DNA of 10,787 nt from an uncultured Oscillospiraceae bacterium. Its GTDB lineage: Bacteria > Bacillota > Clostridia > Oscillospirales > Acutalibacteraceae. The notes under the pieces were generated by a model. The model saw only the letters and a list, made by a program, of their open reading frames with translations, made no database searches and was not told the DNA's origin. The translations under genes and the position numbers were made by a program. The stretch is taken from the NCBI GenBank assembly GCA_900550095.1, contig URRG01000043.1:1-10787 (forward strand), given 5' to 3'. This document shows positions 5,182-10,787 of the stretch, one piece after another; position 1 is the first letter of the stretch, and each line of letters begins with the position of its first letter.

Positions 5182-6036
5182 TTAATCGAACAGACTCAAA
5201 AGCTCTTTTAGGTCTTCTTCTCCATAAAATTCGATCTGCAGAACGCCTTTTTTCTTCGTCCCGCTGACGGTCACCTTTCGCCCCAGATGTTCGTGAAGAG
5301 CCAGCTCCGCTTCGCTGAAATACGGGTTCCTGCGGGGCTTTTTCTTTTCCGCCGGTTCCTGTTTTTCTTCCTGGCAGGCTCTTTTCACCAATGCCTCCAC
5401 CTGGCGGACGGAAAGCCCCTTCTCCTTTGCCAGCCGGGCCATGGCCGTCATGGCTTCCTCTCCCGATAGGGAAAGCAGCGCCCGGGCGTGGCCCGCGGAA
5501 AGAGAGCCTTCCTCCAGCATGGAGCGTATCTCTTCCGGCAGCTTCATGAGGCGCAGGGCGTTCGTCACCGCAGGGCGGCTCTTGCCAACCGTCTCCGCCA
5601 CTTCCTCCTGGGTAAAGCCGTAGGTTTCGATCAGCGCCGCGTATCCCTGGGCTTCCTCCAGGGGAGAAAGATCCTCGCGCTGCAGGTTTTCAATCAGGGC
5701 CAGCTCCATGACCTGGCTCTCGTCCAGCTCGCGGATCACAGCCGGGACCTCCGTAAGGCCCGCCATGCGCGCCGCCCGCCAGCGCCTCTCCCCCGCCACG
5801 ATCTGGTAGCCTCCCCCCAGAAGGGGCCGCACCAGAAGAGGCTGCAGGATGCCGTGCCGGGATATGGAATCCGCCAGCTCCATAAGGGTTTCCTCCTTGA
5901 ATTCACGGCGGGGCTGTTCCCGGTTGGGCTCCAGGTCGCTGAGCTTCAGCGTTACGGTGGCGTTTTGGTCTTCCGTGGCATTTTCCGCAAAGATGGCCTC
6001 CAGTCCTTTCCCGAGGCCGCCTTTTTTAGACGCCAT
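5182..6036 (-). CDS. parB: Chromosome-partitioning protein ParB (Spo0J)
   Basis: A CTP-dependent DNA clamp that loads at parS, spreads along the origin region and recruits condensin. 284 residues, the usual length. The N-terminus GGLGKGLEAIF (6-16) is the ParA-stimulating box. The CTP/ParB fold follows with GERRWRAAR (82-90) and ENLQRED (116-122). The helix-turn-helix (about 141-167) contains GKSRPAVTNALRLMKL, and a C-terminal dimer domain covers about 240-284. The positions that separate ParB from Noc (Arg154 and Gly182, the equivalents of Caulobacter 173 and 201) are the ParB kind, so it should bind parS. The start has GGGAGG six bases upstream. Unlike the usual tight parA-parB pair, it is 562 bases from parA and has its own likely promoter. 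Confidence 0.96.
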   Translation of the reverse strand: MASKKGGLGKGLEAIFAENATEDQNATVTLKLSDLEPNREQPRREFKEETLMELADSISRHGILQPLLVRPLLGGGYQIVAGERRWRAARMAGLTEVPAVIRELDESQVMELALIENLQREDLSPLEEAQGYAALIETYGFTQEEVAETVGKSRPAVTNALRLMKLPEEIRSMLEEGSLSAGHARALLSLSGEEAMTAMARLAKEKGLSVRQVEALVKRACQEEKQEPAEKKKPRRNPYFSEAELALHEHLGRKVTVSGTKKKGVLQIEFYGEEDLKELLSLFD

Positions 6037-6598
6037 GTGATCCCTCCCTTTCCTGATGGTTTCTGAAATCCTGATGTATTGTCTTATTATACTGTTATCC
6101 CGTTATCCTGTTGTTTTGTTATTCGCTGTCTTGCCATTTGACGTCCCCTGCTTCCGATTTTCCGGAGCACACAAGCATACGGCACATCGTATACAGCAAT
6201 ATGCGGACATGTTCCATTCCCTGCTCCGCGTCCCTTCGGCCAGTTTCGCGCCGGCCTGCTTTTCGCAGCATATGGCTTTTGCCCTATACGAATACTGCCC
6301 ACGCATCCACACATACACACATCCGCGCCGTCCACGGGTCCATGCGTCATACGCGCCCGAGCTGTATATCCGCCGTATCCTCGCTTTCTCTGTATCCCGG
6401 CGCCTAAGTGCCTGCTGCTCAGTACTAAGTACCCAGTTACCCGGCGCACGGAAACCCAGACGAGCCCCTGGAACGCCTTGTTTCAGAGAGTATGGGCCTT
6501 CCGTATTCGGAGTATTCCAGGAAAATACATCTCCGTCCCCTTATAAAGGAATGCGAAGCTTTTCCGCATATTTTTTATTTCCATATGAATACGGGCAA
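6037..6598. other. 562-base parA-parB gap without a supported gene
   Basis: Frames are open on both strands (for example minus 6087-6449 and plus 6056 onward), but the translations are Cys/Arg/Tyr-rich, lack a convincing ribosome site and resemble nothing I know. There is a short palindrome GTACTAAGTAC at 6422-6432, and TTATCC repeats about every nine bases near 6097-6110. No transposon ends or parS core are seen. It could be decayed DNA or a regulatory region. Confidence 0.5.
6086..6114 (-). promoter_or_regulatory. Probable parB promoter
   Basis: On the minus strand a perfect -10 TATAAT (6086-6091) lies 17 bases after a weak -35 ACAACA (6109-6114). The spacer contains GGATAACGGGATAACAG, a direct repeat of GATAAC. 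The start would be near 6079, leaving a leader of about 40 bases to parB. Confidence 0.55.
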
Positions 6599-7369
6599 TC
6601 AAATCCCCTTGTTCTGCCGGAGAAGCTCTTGCGCCAGATCCATATACGCCTTAGAGCCCCGGCTGCTTCTGTCGAAGTACTGGATGGGCCGCCCGAAGCT
6701 GGGGGCTTCGCTGAGCCGGACCGCCCTTGGTATCACCGTGGCGAACACCTTTCTTGGGAAAAACTTCTTCACTTCCTCCACCACCTGCTGAGTCAAATTC
6801 AGCCTGCCGTCATACATGGTGAGGAGAACGCCTTCAATTTCCAGTTGGGAATTATATTGCCTTTTTACCCGGCGCACGGTATTCATCAGCTGGGAGAGGC
6901 CCTCCAGCGCGTAATATTCGCACTGAATCGGCACCAGAAGGGTATCCGCCGCCGTCAGGGCGTTGGTAGTGATCAGCCCCAAAGAAGGCGGGCAGTCGAT
7001 GATGATATATTTGTATACATCTCTATACGGAGCCAGTGCGGAACGCAGGATAGAGATCCGATGCTCAAGACCGGCAAGCTCGATCTCAGCCGCCGCCAGA
7101 TCCATTCCCGCCGGAAGGATATCGAGATTTTCATACTCCGTGTGCAGGATGGCGTCTTTTACTTCCGCCTGACCGATAAACACCTCGTAGGAGGTGTTCT
7201 GGACCTTCCTGCGGTCTATGCCTACTCCGCTGGAAGAATTCCCCTGGGGATCCACATCCACCAGAAGGGTCTTCTTTTTCTGCATTCCCAAGGCAGCCGC
7301 CAGATTCACCGCCGTGGTGGTCTTCCCCACGCCGCCCTTCTGATTTGCGATTGCAATACTTTTGCCCAT
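6599..7369 (-). CDS. parA: Chromosome-partitioning ATPase ParA (Soj)
   Basis: A deviant-Walker ATPase that works with ParB to separate origins and, in related Firmicutes, influences DnaA. 256 residues, normal for Soj. The N-terminus MGKSIAIANQKGGVGKTT holds the deviant Walker A (11-18). Switch I is VDVDPQGNSSSG (37-48), Walker B IIIDCPPSLG (122-131), and the later motifs PIQCEYYALEGL and VIPRAVRLSEAPSFG are typical of the family. The ATG at 7369 is preferred because Soj proteins start there and GGGGGAG precedes it, though closely. An in-frame extension starting ATG 7465 (or GTG 7468) has GGAGG just upstream and would add about 32 residues, so the start is not certain. Confidence 0.95.
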   Translation of the reverse strand: MGKSIAIANQKGGVGKTTTAVNLAAALGMQKKKTLLVDVDPQGNSSSGVGIDRRKVQNTSYEVFIGQAEVKDAILHTEYENLDILPAGMDLAAAEIELAGLEHRISILRSALAPYRDVYKYIIIDCPPSLGLITTNALTAADTLLVPIQCEYYALEGLSQLMNTVRRVKRQYNSQLEIEGVLLTMYDGRLNLTQQVVEEVKKFFPRKVFATVIPRAVRLSEAPSFGRPIQYFDRSSRGSKAYMDLAQELLRQNKGI

Positions 7370-7676
7370 ACGCTCCCCCTGAAAGATGTATCGTTTGCCT
7401 TCAGCCGGTGCGAAACCGGCCCTTTTTGCTTTATTGCAGGCTTCCGCGCGCGCTTGCCGGAACATCACCCCTCCGGGTTAAAAGCTCCCGGAGCTATTTT
7501 CGCCGCAAAGGACTGTTTCCATATTCCTTTTGAAACGCTTAAATAGCTGTTTTAAACGCACCGGCAAGCTGTGGAACGCGGCGCACTTCCGCTGCACCAA
7601 CCAGCCCGCGCCCGCCTGCAAATCTCAAAACCGGCCTAAAAATCATGAAATATTCTTGGCCGGAACAGAGATCTCT
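7370..7676 (-). promoter_or_regulatory. Structured parA leader, about 300 bases
   Basis: Between the predicted start of transcription and parA there are several inverted repeats. They include CTCCGGG/CCCGGAG (7471-7477 with 7487-7493, nine-base loop), GCCGGT/ACCGGC shortly before parA, and CCGGCC/GGCCGG near 7634-7666. The region also contains the alternative parA start at 7465 with GGAGG beside the first hairpin. I do not recognise a known riboswitch. Confidence 0.35.
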
Positions 7677-7682
7677 TTGCAC

Positions 7683-7711
7683 ATTATACCACGCTTTCCT
7701 ATGAATATAAA
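7683..7711 (-). promoter_or_regulatory. Sigma-A promoter of parA
   Basis: On the minus strand -10 TATAAT (7683-7688) with an extended-10 TGG just before it, a 17-base spacer and -35 TTTATA (7706-7711, four of six matches). It lies about 65 bases downstream of the parS at 7774-7789, so a ParB complex spreading from parS would cover it, which suggests feedback on parA. Confidence 0.75.
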
Positions 7712-7773
7712 GGGAAAACACAGAATTTAGCCCTTTTCCCTTTGACAGATGAAATAAGTCCGGATTTTTATAG

Positions 7774-7789
7774 AGTTTCACGTGAAACC
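7774..7789. promoter_or_regulatory. parS centromere site (GTTTCACGTGAAAC core)
   Basis: Bases 7775-7788 are the exact 14-base palindrome GTTTCACGTGAAAC, the core of the parS consensus known from Bacillus subtilis and many other bacteria. The 16-base site is AGTTTCACGTGAAACC. It lies between the noc terminator and the parA promoter and is the expected loading site for the ParB encoded at 5182-6036. Confidence 0.95.
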
Positions 7790-7798
7790 TGCCGGATA

Positions 7799-7845
7799 CA
7801 AAACGACAGGGCGCGGCTGAGATTTCTCTCTTCCGCGCCCTGTCG
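7799..7845 (-). terminator. Intrinsic terminator behind noc
   Basis: A perfect 13-bp GC-rich stem, CGACAGGGCGCGG (7804-7816) with 7833-7845, encloses a 16-base loop that can pair further (GAGA/TCTC). On the minus strand it is followed by TTTTGT. It lies about 240 bases after the noc stop and ten bases before parS, separating the noc and parA transcripts. Confidence 0.7.
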
Positions 7846-8086
7846 CATGCCGGTTTCCCGGCACGGGGTCGCGCTGCTTCCACAGCGCTCAGTACAGGGA
7901 AAATGATAAGGGAATGGGTTTGGGGGCTCCCGCCCCCGGGCTTATACGCAATTTCAGGCAGGTTTTTCCACGCGGGAACTCGGGAGCTTCCGGGCTTTCT
8001 TCCCGGCTATTTCTCCGAAGCCCGCAGACTCAGGCGCCTCCTGCGGCGGCGGCCGGCTGTTCCGGCTGAAACGGTTTCGAGGAAGT
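7846..8086. other. noc 3' untranslated region
   Basis: No gene is supported. It holds two more small hairpins, TGCCGG/CCGGCA around 7848-7863 and GGGGGC/GCCCCC (7922-7927 with 7932-7937). It also contains an imperfect palindrome TTCCACGCGGGAA (7966-7978) that loosely resembles a degenerate parS or Noc box, but is too far from either to call. Confidence 0.35.
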
Positions 8087-9094
8087 TCAGGAGGCGGTCG
8101 CCGATCCTTCATATGTATTGCCGGGATTTTCCCGGTCTTCCGAAGGACCGGAAGAGCTTCCGCTTCCACTCCATATGACGAGCTGCTCCTGCCTTTCCTG
8201 TTCCTTTTTCTCTCTGGCCTCCATCCCGATTTTGGGGTGTGCTTTTCGCATAAGCGGACCCAGTTTTTTGGACGAAGGTTTCAGGGCTTCCTTTTTAGGG
8301 ATCCGCACCCTGTATTCGATATAGTCCTCGGTCTCATCCTGCAGGCTTTCCGCAGAGATACCGCATTTTCGCATAGTGTCTATAGCGTGCACAATGGTAT
8401 TTACAAAGATACGGACGTCTTTTAGAAGGAGCTTTTTCTGAGGACGCACTTTTTCGATCTCCAGCTGGGGCTCCCTTTCTTCTTCCAGCATAAGCTCCGC
8501 CAGTTCTTCGGTCTGGGCTACCGTCAGCCCCTGCTCCCTCACCTGCCGGATAGCCTCACCGCGTTTTTCCCCAGGTTCTATACGCAGAAGCGCCCTGGCG
8601 TGCCGTTCGGAAAGGCCCCCTTCCAGAATAGCCGCCCTTTCCTCCTCCGTAAATCTGAGAAGGCGAAGCTTGTTCGCTATGGCGGACTGGCTTTTTCCCA
8701 GCCGGGCCGCGGCCTCCTCCTGGGTTACATTCCATTCGGTGATCAGCCTTCGGATACCTTCCGCTTCCTCAAAAGGATCCAAATCCTGCCTCTGCAGGTT
8801 TTCGATCATAGCCAGAACGGCGCTCTGTGCCTCTGAACAGCTGCACACAATACATGGGATGCTTTCCAATCCGGCCAGTACGCTGGCCCTCAGCCGTCTT
8901 TCCCCGGCTACCAGTTCCCAGCCTCTTTCTCCCCGTCTCACGGTTACGGGCTGCAATAGGCCGTTCTGCCGAATGCTTTCCGCCAGGGATTCCAGCTCGT
9001 CCGCTGCAAAGTGCCTGCGGGGCTGAGCCGGGTTCGGGCGGATGCTTCCGGGGGGAAGCTGCAGTATTTTCTTTTTATCCTGTCTTCCCAGCAT
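8087..9094 (-). CDS. noc: Nucleoid occlusion protein Noc (ParB family)
   Basis: Noc is a ParB paralogue that binds Noc boxes and blocks FtsZ assembly over the nucleoid. 335 residues from ATG 9094, chosen because AAGGGAGG lies nine bases upstream; ATG 9118 has no such site. Visible: GERRLRA (65-71), ENLQRQD (98-104), helix-turn-helix GKSQSAIANKLRLLRF, and a C-terminal region IFVNTIVHAIDTMRKCGI...DYIEYRVRIPKK matching the Noc C-domain. At the four positions known to switch ParB to Noc specificity it has Gln136, Lys142, Arg147 and Arg164; Noc of B. subtilis has Gln, Lys, Lys, Arg. After residue 268 there is a basic then Ser/Gly/Glu-rich tail of about 65 residues. The N-terminus lacks a clear amphipathic membrane helix such as the one in B. 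subtilis Noc. Followed by a terminator and parS. Confidence 0.9.
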   Translation of the reverse strand: MLGRQDKKKILQLPPGSIRPNPAQPRRHFAADELESLAESIRQNGLLQPVTVRRGERGWELVAGERRLRASVLAGLESIPCIVCSCSEAQSAVLAMIENLQRQDLDPFEEAEGIRRLITEWNVTQEEAAARLGKSQSAIANKLRLLRFTEEERAAILEGGLSERHARALLRIEPGEKRGEAIRQVREQGLTVAQTEELAELMLEEEREPQLEIEKVRPQKKLLLKDVRIFVNTIVHAIDTMRKCGISAESLQDETEDYIEYRVRIPKKEALKPSSKKLGPLMRKAHPKIGMEAREKKEQERQEQLVIWSGSGSSSGPSEDRENPGNTYEGSATAS

Positions 9095-9517
9095 ATAGCG
9101 CCGCCTCCCTTTTGCCATAGTTCAGGACTCATGCCGTATAATTTGGTTTGCAGATATCGGGCTCGGCTCTGATCGCCGCCGTTCTCTTGCTGTTTTTCCG
9201 ATTTCTCGGAGGGTTCTCTCAATTCCGTTCCTCATGGTTCCACGTGGAACAAAATTTCCCGCATATACACCGGGACTTCAGAAAGAAAGAGGCCGGGAAG
9301 CCTGTCCTTCTTTTGCTCCCCTGAATACAAACTGATGCTACCATATATTTTAGAAAAAGCCTGTCGCTTTATGCCCTCCGTCTCAAGCTGTTTTCTGGGT
9401 TCTTTTGCCTCTTTTCCCCATATTGCGTATCTTTGCCCCGCTTAAAACAAGCTTTTGTCGAAAATATCCCCATTTTTCTTGCCGGACTTTCATAAATAGC
9501 TTTGAGATATTTAAAAA
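9095..9517. other. Intergenic region between noc and the acetyltransferase
   Basis: The two genes are divergent. I find parS at 9236-9251 and the acetyltransferase promoter at the right end. No confident promoter for noc is visible. The word AAGCCTGTC occurs twice (9298-9306 and 9357-9365) with loosely similar bases after it. Short open frames on both strands here have no recognisable content. Confidence 0.45.
9236..9251. promoter_or_regulatory. Second parS-like site (GTTCCACGTGGAAC core)
   Basis: Bases 9237-9250 are a perfect 14-base palindrome, GTTCCACGTGGAAC. It differs from the site at 7775-7788 by one symmetric change (T to C and A to G). This variant is the parS form known from Pseudomonas. 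It lies about 140 bases upstream of noc. It is probably a second loading site for ParB; binding by Noc is less likely because it lacks the CCCGGG centre of a Noc box. Confidence 0.8.
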
Positions 9518-9546
9518 TTGCCTTGGCGTCGAATCGGATGTATACT
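9518..9546 (+). promoter_or_regulatory. Promoter of the GNAT gene
   Basis: Plus-strand -35 TTGCCT (9518-9523, four of six), 17-base spacer, -10 TATACT (9541-9546). The start would be near 9553, leaving a leader of about 55 bases before the ATG at 9609. Confidence 0.6.
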
Positions 9547-9608
9547 GATACATATCCATTCTATATAAGATGTTTCTCAATACACATCTGCAGAAAGGAA
9601 CTCCGTAT

Positions 9609-10181
9609 ATGTCTAAAATCCCACCCGCCTCCATATATATCCGCCCCATGGAAGAATCGGATATACAGGCCCTTCTCCGTTGGAACAAGAATACCAGTGA
9701 AAGCTTTCTCCACCAGTGGTCCGGCTTTTCGGCCTATCAGTATCCGCTGACTGCGGAGCAGATTCGGGCAAGGCTCGCTCTTCCCTCCTGCCGGCTGATC
9801 GCCGCCGTCTTCCAGGGGGAAACCGTGGCCGCTGCAGAGATAGACGGCACGGAGGCATCCGAGCCTCTGGAGCCTTCCCAGGAAGCCGCTATTTCCAGTG
9901 CTTCTTCCTCTGCCCATGTATGCAGGCTGATCGTATCCCGCGCATACAATTCTATGGGCATCGGTGAAGTTTTTCTCACAGAGATTTCCCGCCGGTGCTT
10001 TTCTGAAACGAGCCTTTCCCGTCTTACCCTGCGGGTCTTTTGCTTTAACGCCGGCGCCATCCGCTGCTATGAAAAATGCGGCTTTCTTGTCAAAGAATAT
10101 CATCCCGGTCATGCGGCTTCCTGGCCGTGCTACACTATGGAGCTGACAAAGGAACGCTTTTTGCAGCTGTTCACCGAATGA
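9609..10181 (+). CDS. GNAT-family N-acetyltransferase, substrate unknown
   Basis: A predicted cytosolic acetyl-CoA-dependent acetyltransferase of 190 residues, about the size of one GNAT domain. It starts with the typical first strand SIYIRPMEESDIQALLRW. Motif A is CRLIVSRAYNSMGIGEVFL (105-123), with R..N.MGIG in place of the usual Q/R-x-x-G-x-G/A pyrophosphate loop. The conserved NAGAIRCYEKCGF (147-159) is the motif B region near the C-terminus. An insertion rich in Glu, Ser and Ala (about 80-103) lengthens the linker before motif A. ATG 9609 has AAAGGA about nine bases upstream; the frame opens at 9570 without support. It is the only plus-strand gene, divergent from noc, with its own promoter. 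Its substrate cannot be predicted. Confidence 0.88.
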   Translation: MSKIPPASIYIRPMEESDIQALLRWNKNTSESFLHQWSGFSAYQYPLTAEQIRARLALPSCRLIAAVFQGETVAAAEIDGTEASEPLEPSQEAAISSASSSAHVCRLIVSRAYNSMGIGEVFLTEISRRCFSETSLSRLTLRVFCFNAGAIRCYEKCGFLVKEYHPGHAASWPCYTMELTKERFLQLFTE

Positions 10182-10440
10182 TGCGCATCCGTATATCTGT
10201 TACCTGTGTATCTGCTGCCTGCGTGCCTGCATGCACCTGTACAAAACCGTTTTCCTTACCGATCCATCCAGCGCAGTTCTTTATTTCCCGCCGCCTGCAG
10301 TTCTCAAAACGGTGAGCTGCCGATTTTACAGCCTCATCCCTTCCGGTATGTTCTTACGTATATATACGAAAATAGAAAAGATAGCGCTATAAGGCTGCTT
10401 CCAGCTTACCGCTGATCGCCGGCTGTCAGCTGTAATCCCT
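10182..10440. other. Region downstream of the GNAT gene, no gene seen
   Basis: Frames are short and unconvincing. AAAACGG and CCGATTTT around 10306-10330 form a weak inverted repeat ending in TTTTA. It could serve as a poor terminator for the acetyltransferase gene, but the stem has a bulge. Nothing else can be supported. Confidence 0.3.
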
Positions 10441-10459
10441 CCCCCCCCCCCCCCCCCCC
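10441..10459. repeat. Homopolymer run of 19 C
   Basis: Nineteen consecutive C, preceded by TCCCT and followed by GGTAAACC. It is the only long homopolymer in the window. A weak minus-strand frame (10406-10687) would read through it as poly-Gly. Such tracts change length by slipped-strand pairing and are also error-prone in sequencing. Confidence 0.9.
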
Positions 10460-10787
10460 GGTAAACCAGTAGTTTCCCAGGATACACACGAACCAGTATT
10501 TGTCTGCATCTGAAAGAGGCGCTGAATCATATTCACCGCGTGTCCCGCTCCTGCTCCTGCTCCCGTTCCCGGCAAACCGATTCTCTTCATTATCACTATT
10601 CCGCAGCATTCTGCGCGAAAGGGACGTTTTCCGTGAAAATTCCCGGATTTTTTCAGGCCTCCTGGACCTTTCTCTTTCGTAAGACAAGCTATACCAGTCT
10701 ATTTTTGAGCAAAATTATATCAAGGCTTTTTGTTTCCCCGGGCAGAACCGGGGAACTTAGATCCAAAGAAAAAATGCGGCGCGGGAG
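10460..10787. other. Right edge, no supported gene
   Basis: This holds a hexamer-like repeat (CTCCTG, near 10547-10560), a perfect 8-bp hairpin TTCCCCGG/CCGGGGAA (10734-10741 with 10748-10755, six-base loop, no T-run after it) and a minus-strand TATAAT near 10713-10718 without a good -35. The minus-strand frame 10406-10687 starts with TTG and encodes an Arg/Ser-rich sequence ending in poly-Gly. I do not accept it as a gene. Confidence 0.4.

Noticed and set aside
6056..7546. Plus-strand open frame of 496 codons
   Set aside because: It is antisense to parA and runs through the parA-parB gap. There is no convincing ribosome site and no protein similarity that I recognise.
7539..7883. Minus-strand open frame of 114 codons upstream of parA
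   Set aside because: It runs across the noc terminator, parS and the parA promoter, so it would have to be coding over three clear non-coding signals.
7966..7978. TTCCACGCGGGAA as a third parS or a Noc box
   Set aside because: It is an imperfect palindrome with an odd centre. It matches neither GTTTCACGTGAAAC nor ATTTCCCGGGAAAT well enough.
9383..9688. Minus-strand open frame of 101 codons opposite the acetyltransferase 5' end
   Set aside because: It overlaps the acetyltransferase promoter and start on the other strand and shows no recognisable content.
10406..10687. Minus-strand open frame of 93 codons through the poly-C tract
   Set aside because: It begins with TTG, has no clear ribosome site, is Arg/Ser-rich and ends in poly-Gly made by the homopolymer.

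Overview
The window reads as a stretch of a Clostridia chromosome, most likely Lachnospiraceae-like. The reasons are the order noc - parA - parB - serS, which is recalled as typical of origin-proximal DNA in that group, the strong Firmicutes-type Shine-Dalgarno sites, the Noc/ParB pair, and the CCA encoded in every tRNA gene. Nearly everything is transcribed on the minus strand, so in transcription order the map runs from right to left. Only one supported gene, a GNAT acetyltransferase, is on the plus strand.

In transcription order: noc (8087-9094), parA/soj (6599-7369), parB/spo0J (5182-6036), serS (3707-4987), an acyl-ACP thioesterase (2530-3489 at most), guaB (830-2338), and a three-gene tRNA operon Met(CAT)-Glu(TTC)-Val(CAC) (517-246) ending in a hairpin terminator. 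Two parS palindromes flank noc, one at 7774-7789 just upstream of parA and one at 9236-9251 upstream of noc. This marks the region as part of the ParABS centromere near oriC. ParA, ParB and parS organise and segregate the origin; Noc is the nucleoid-occlusion paralogue of ParB, and its four specificity positions are of the Noc kind.

Non-coding parts are rich in perfect hairpins: a terminator and two more hairpins behind guaB, a hairpin between tRNA-Glu and tRNA-Val, a 12-bp perfect hairpin inside the 5' end of the thioesterase frame, and a 13-bp terminator behind noc. At the left edge a block of about 73 bp, made of the tRNA-Val 3' end, the terminator hairpin and a mirrored tRNA T-arm, is present twice, 191 bp apart. 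Its hairpin has 6 C/6 G in one copy and 5 C/5 G in the other. The right end (10182-10787) has no gene I can support and carries a run of 19 C.

I do not see a defence island, CRISPR array, transposon or new multi-gene system. The points most worth a second look are the tRNA-end/terminator repeat with a mismatched T-stem in tRNA-Val, an IMP dehydrogenase colinear with the enzyme of the protist Tritrichomonas foetus, the two different parS cores around a Noc with no matching Noc box, the unusually wide parA-parB gap, and the C19 tract.
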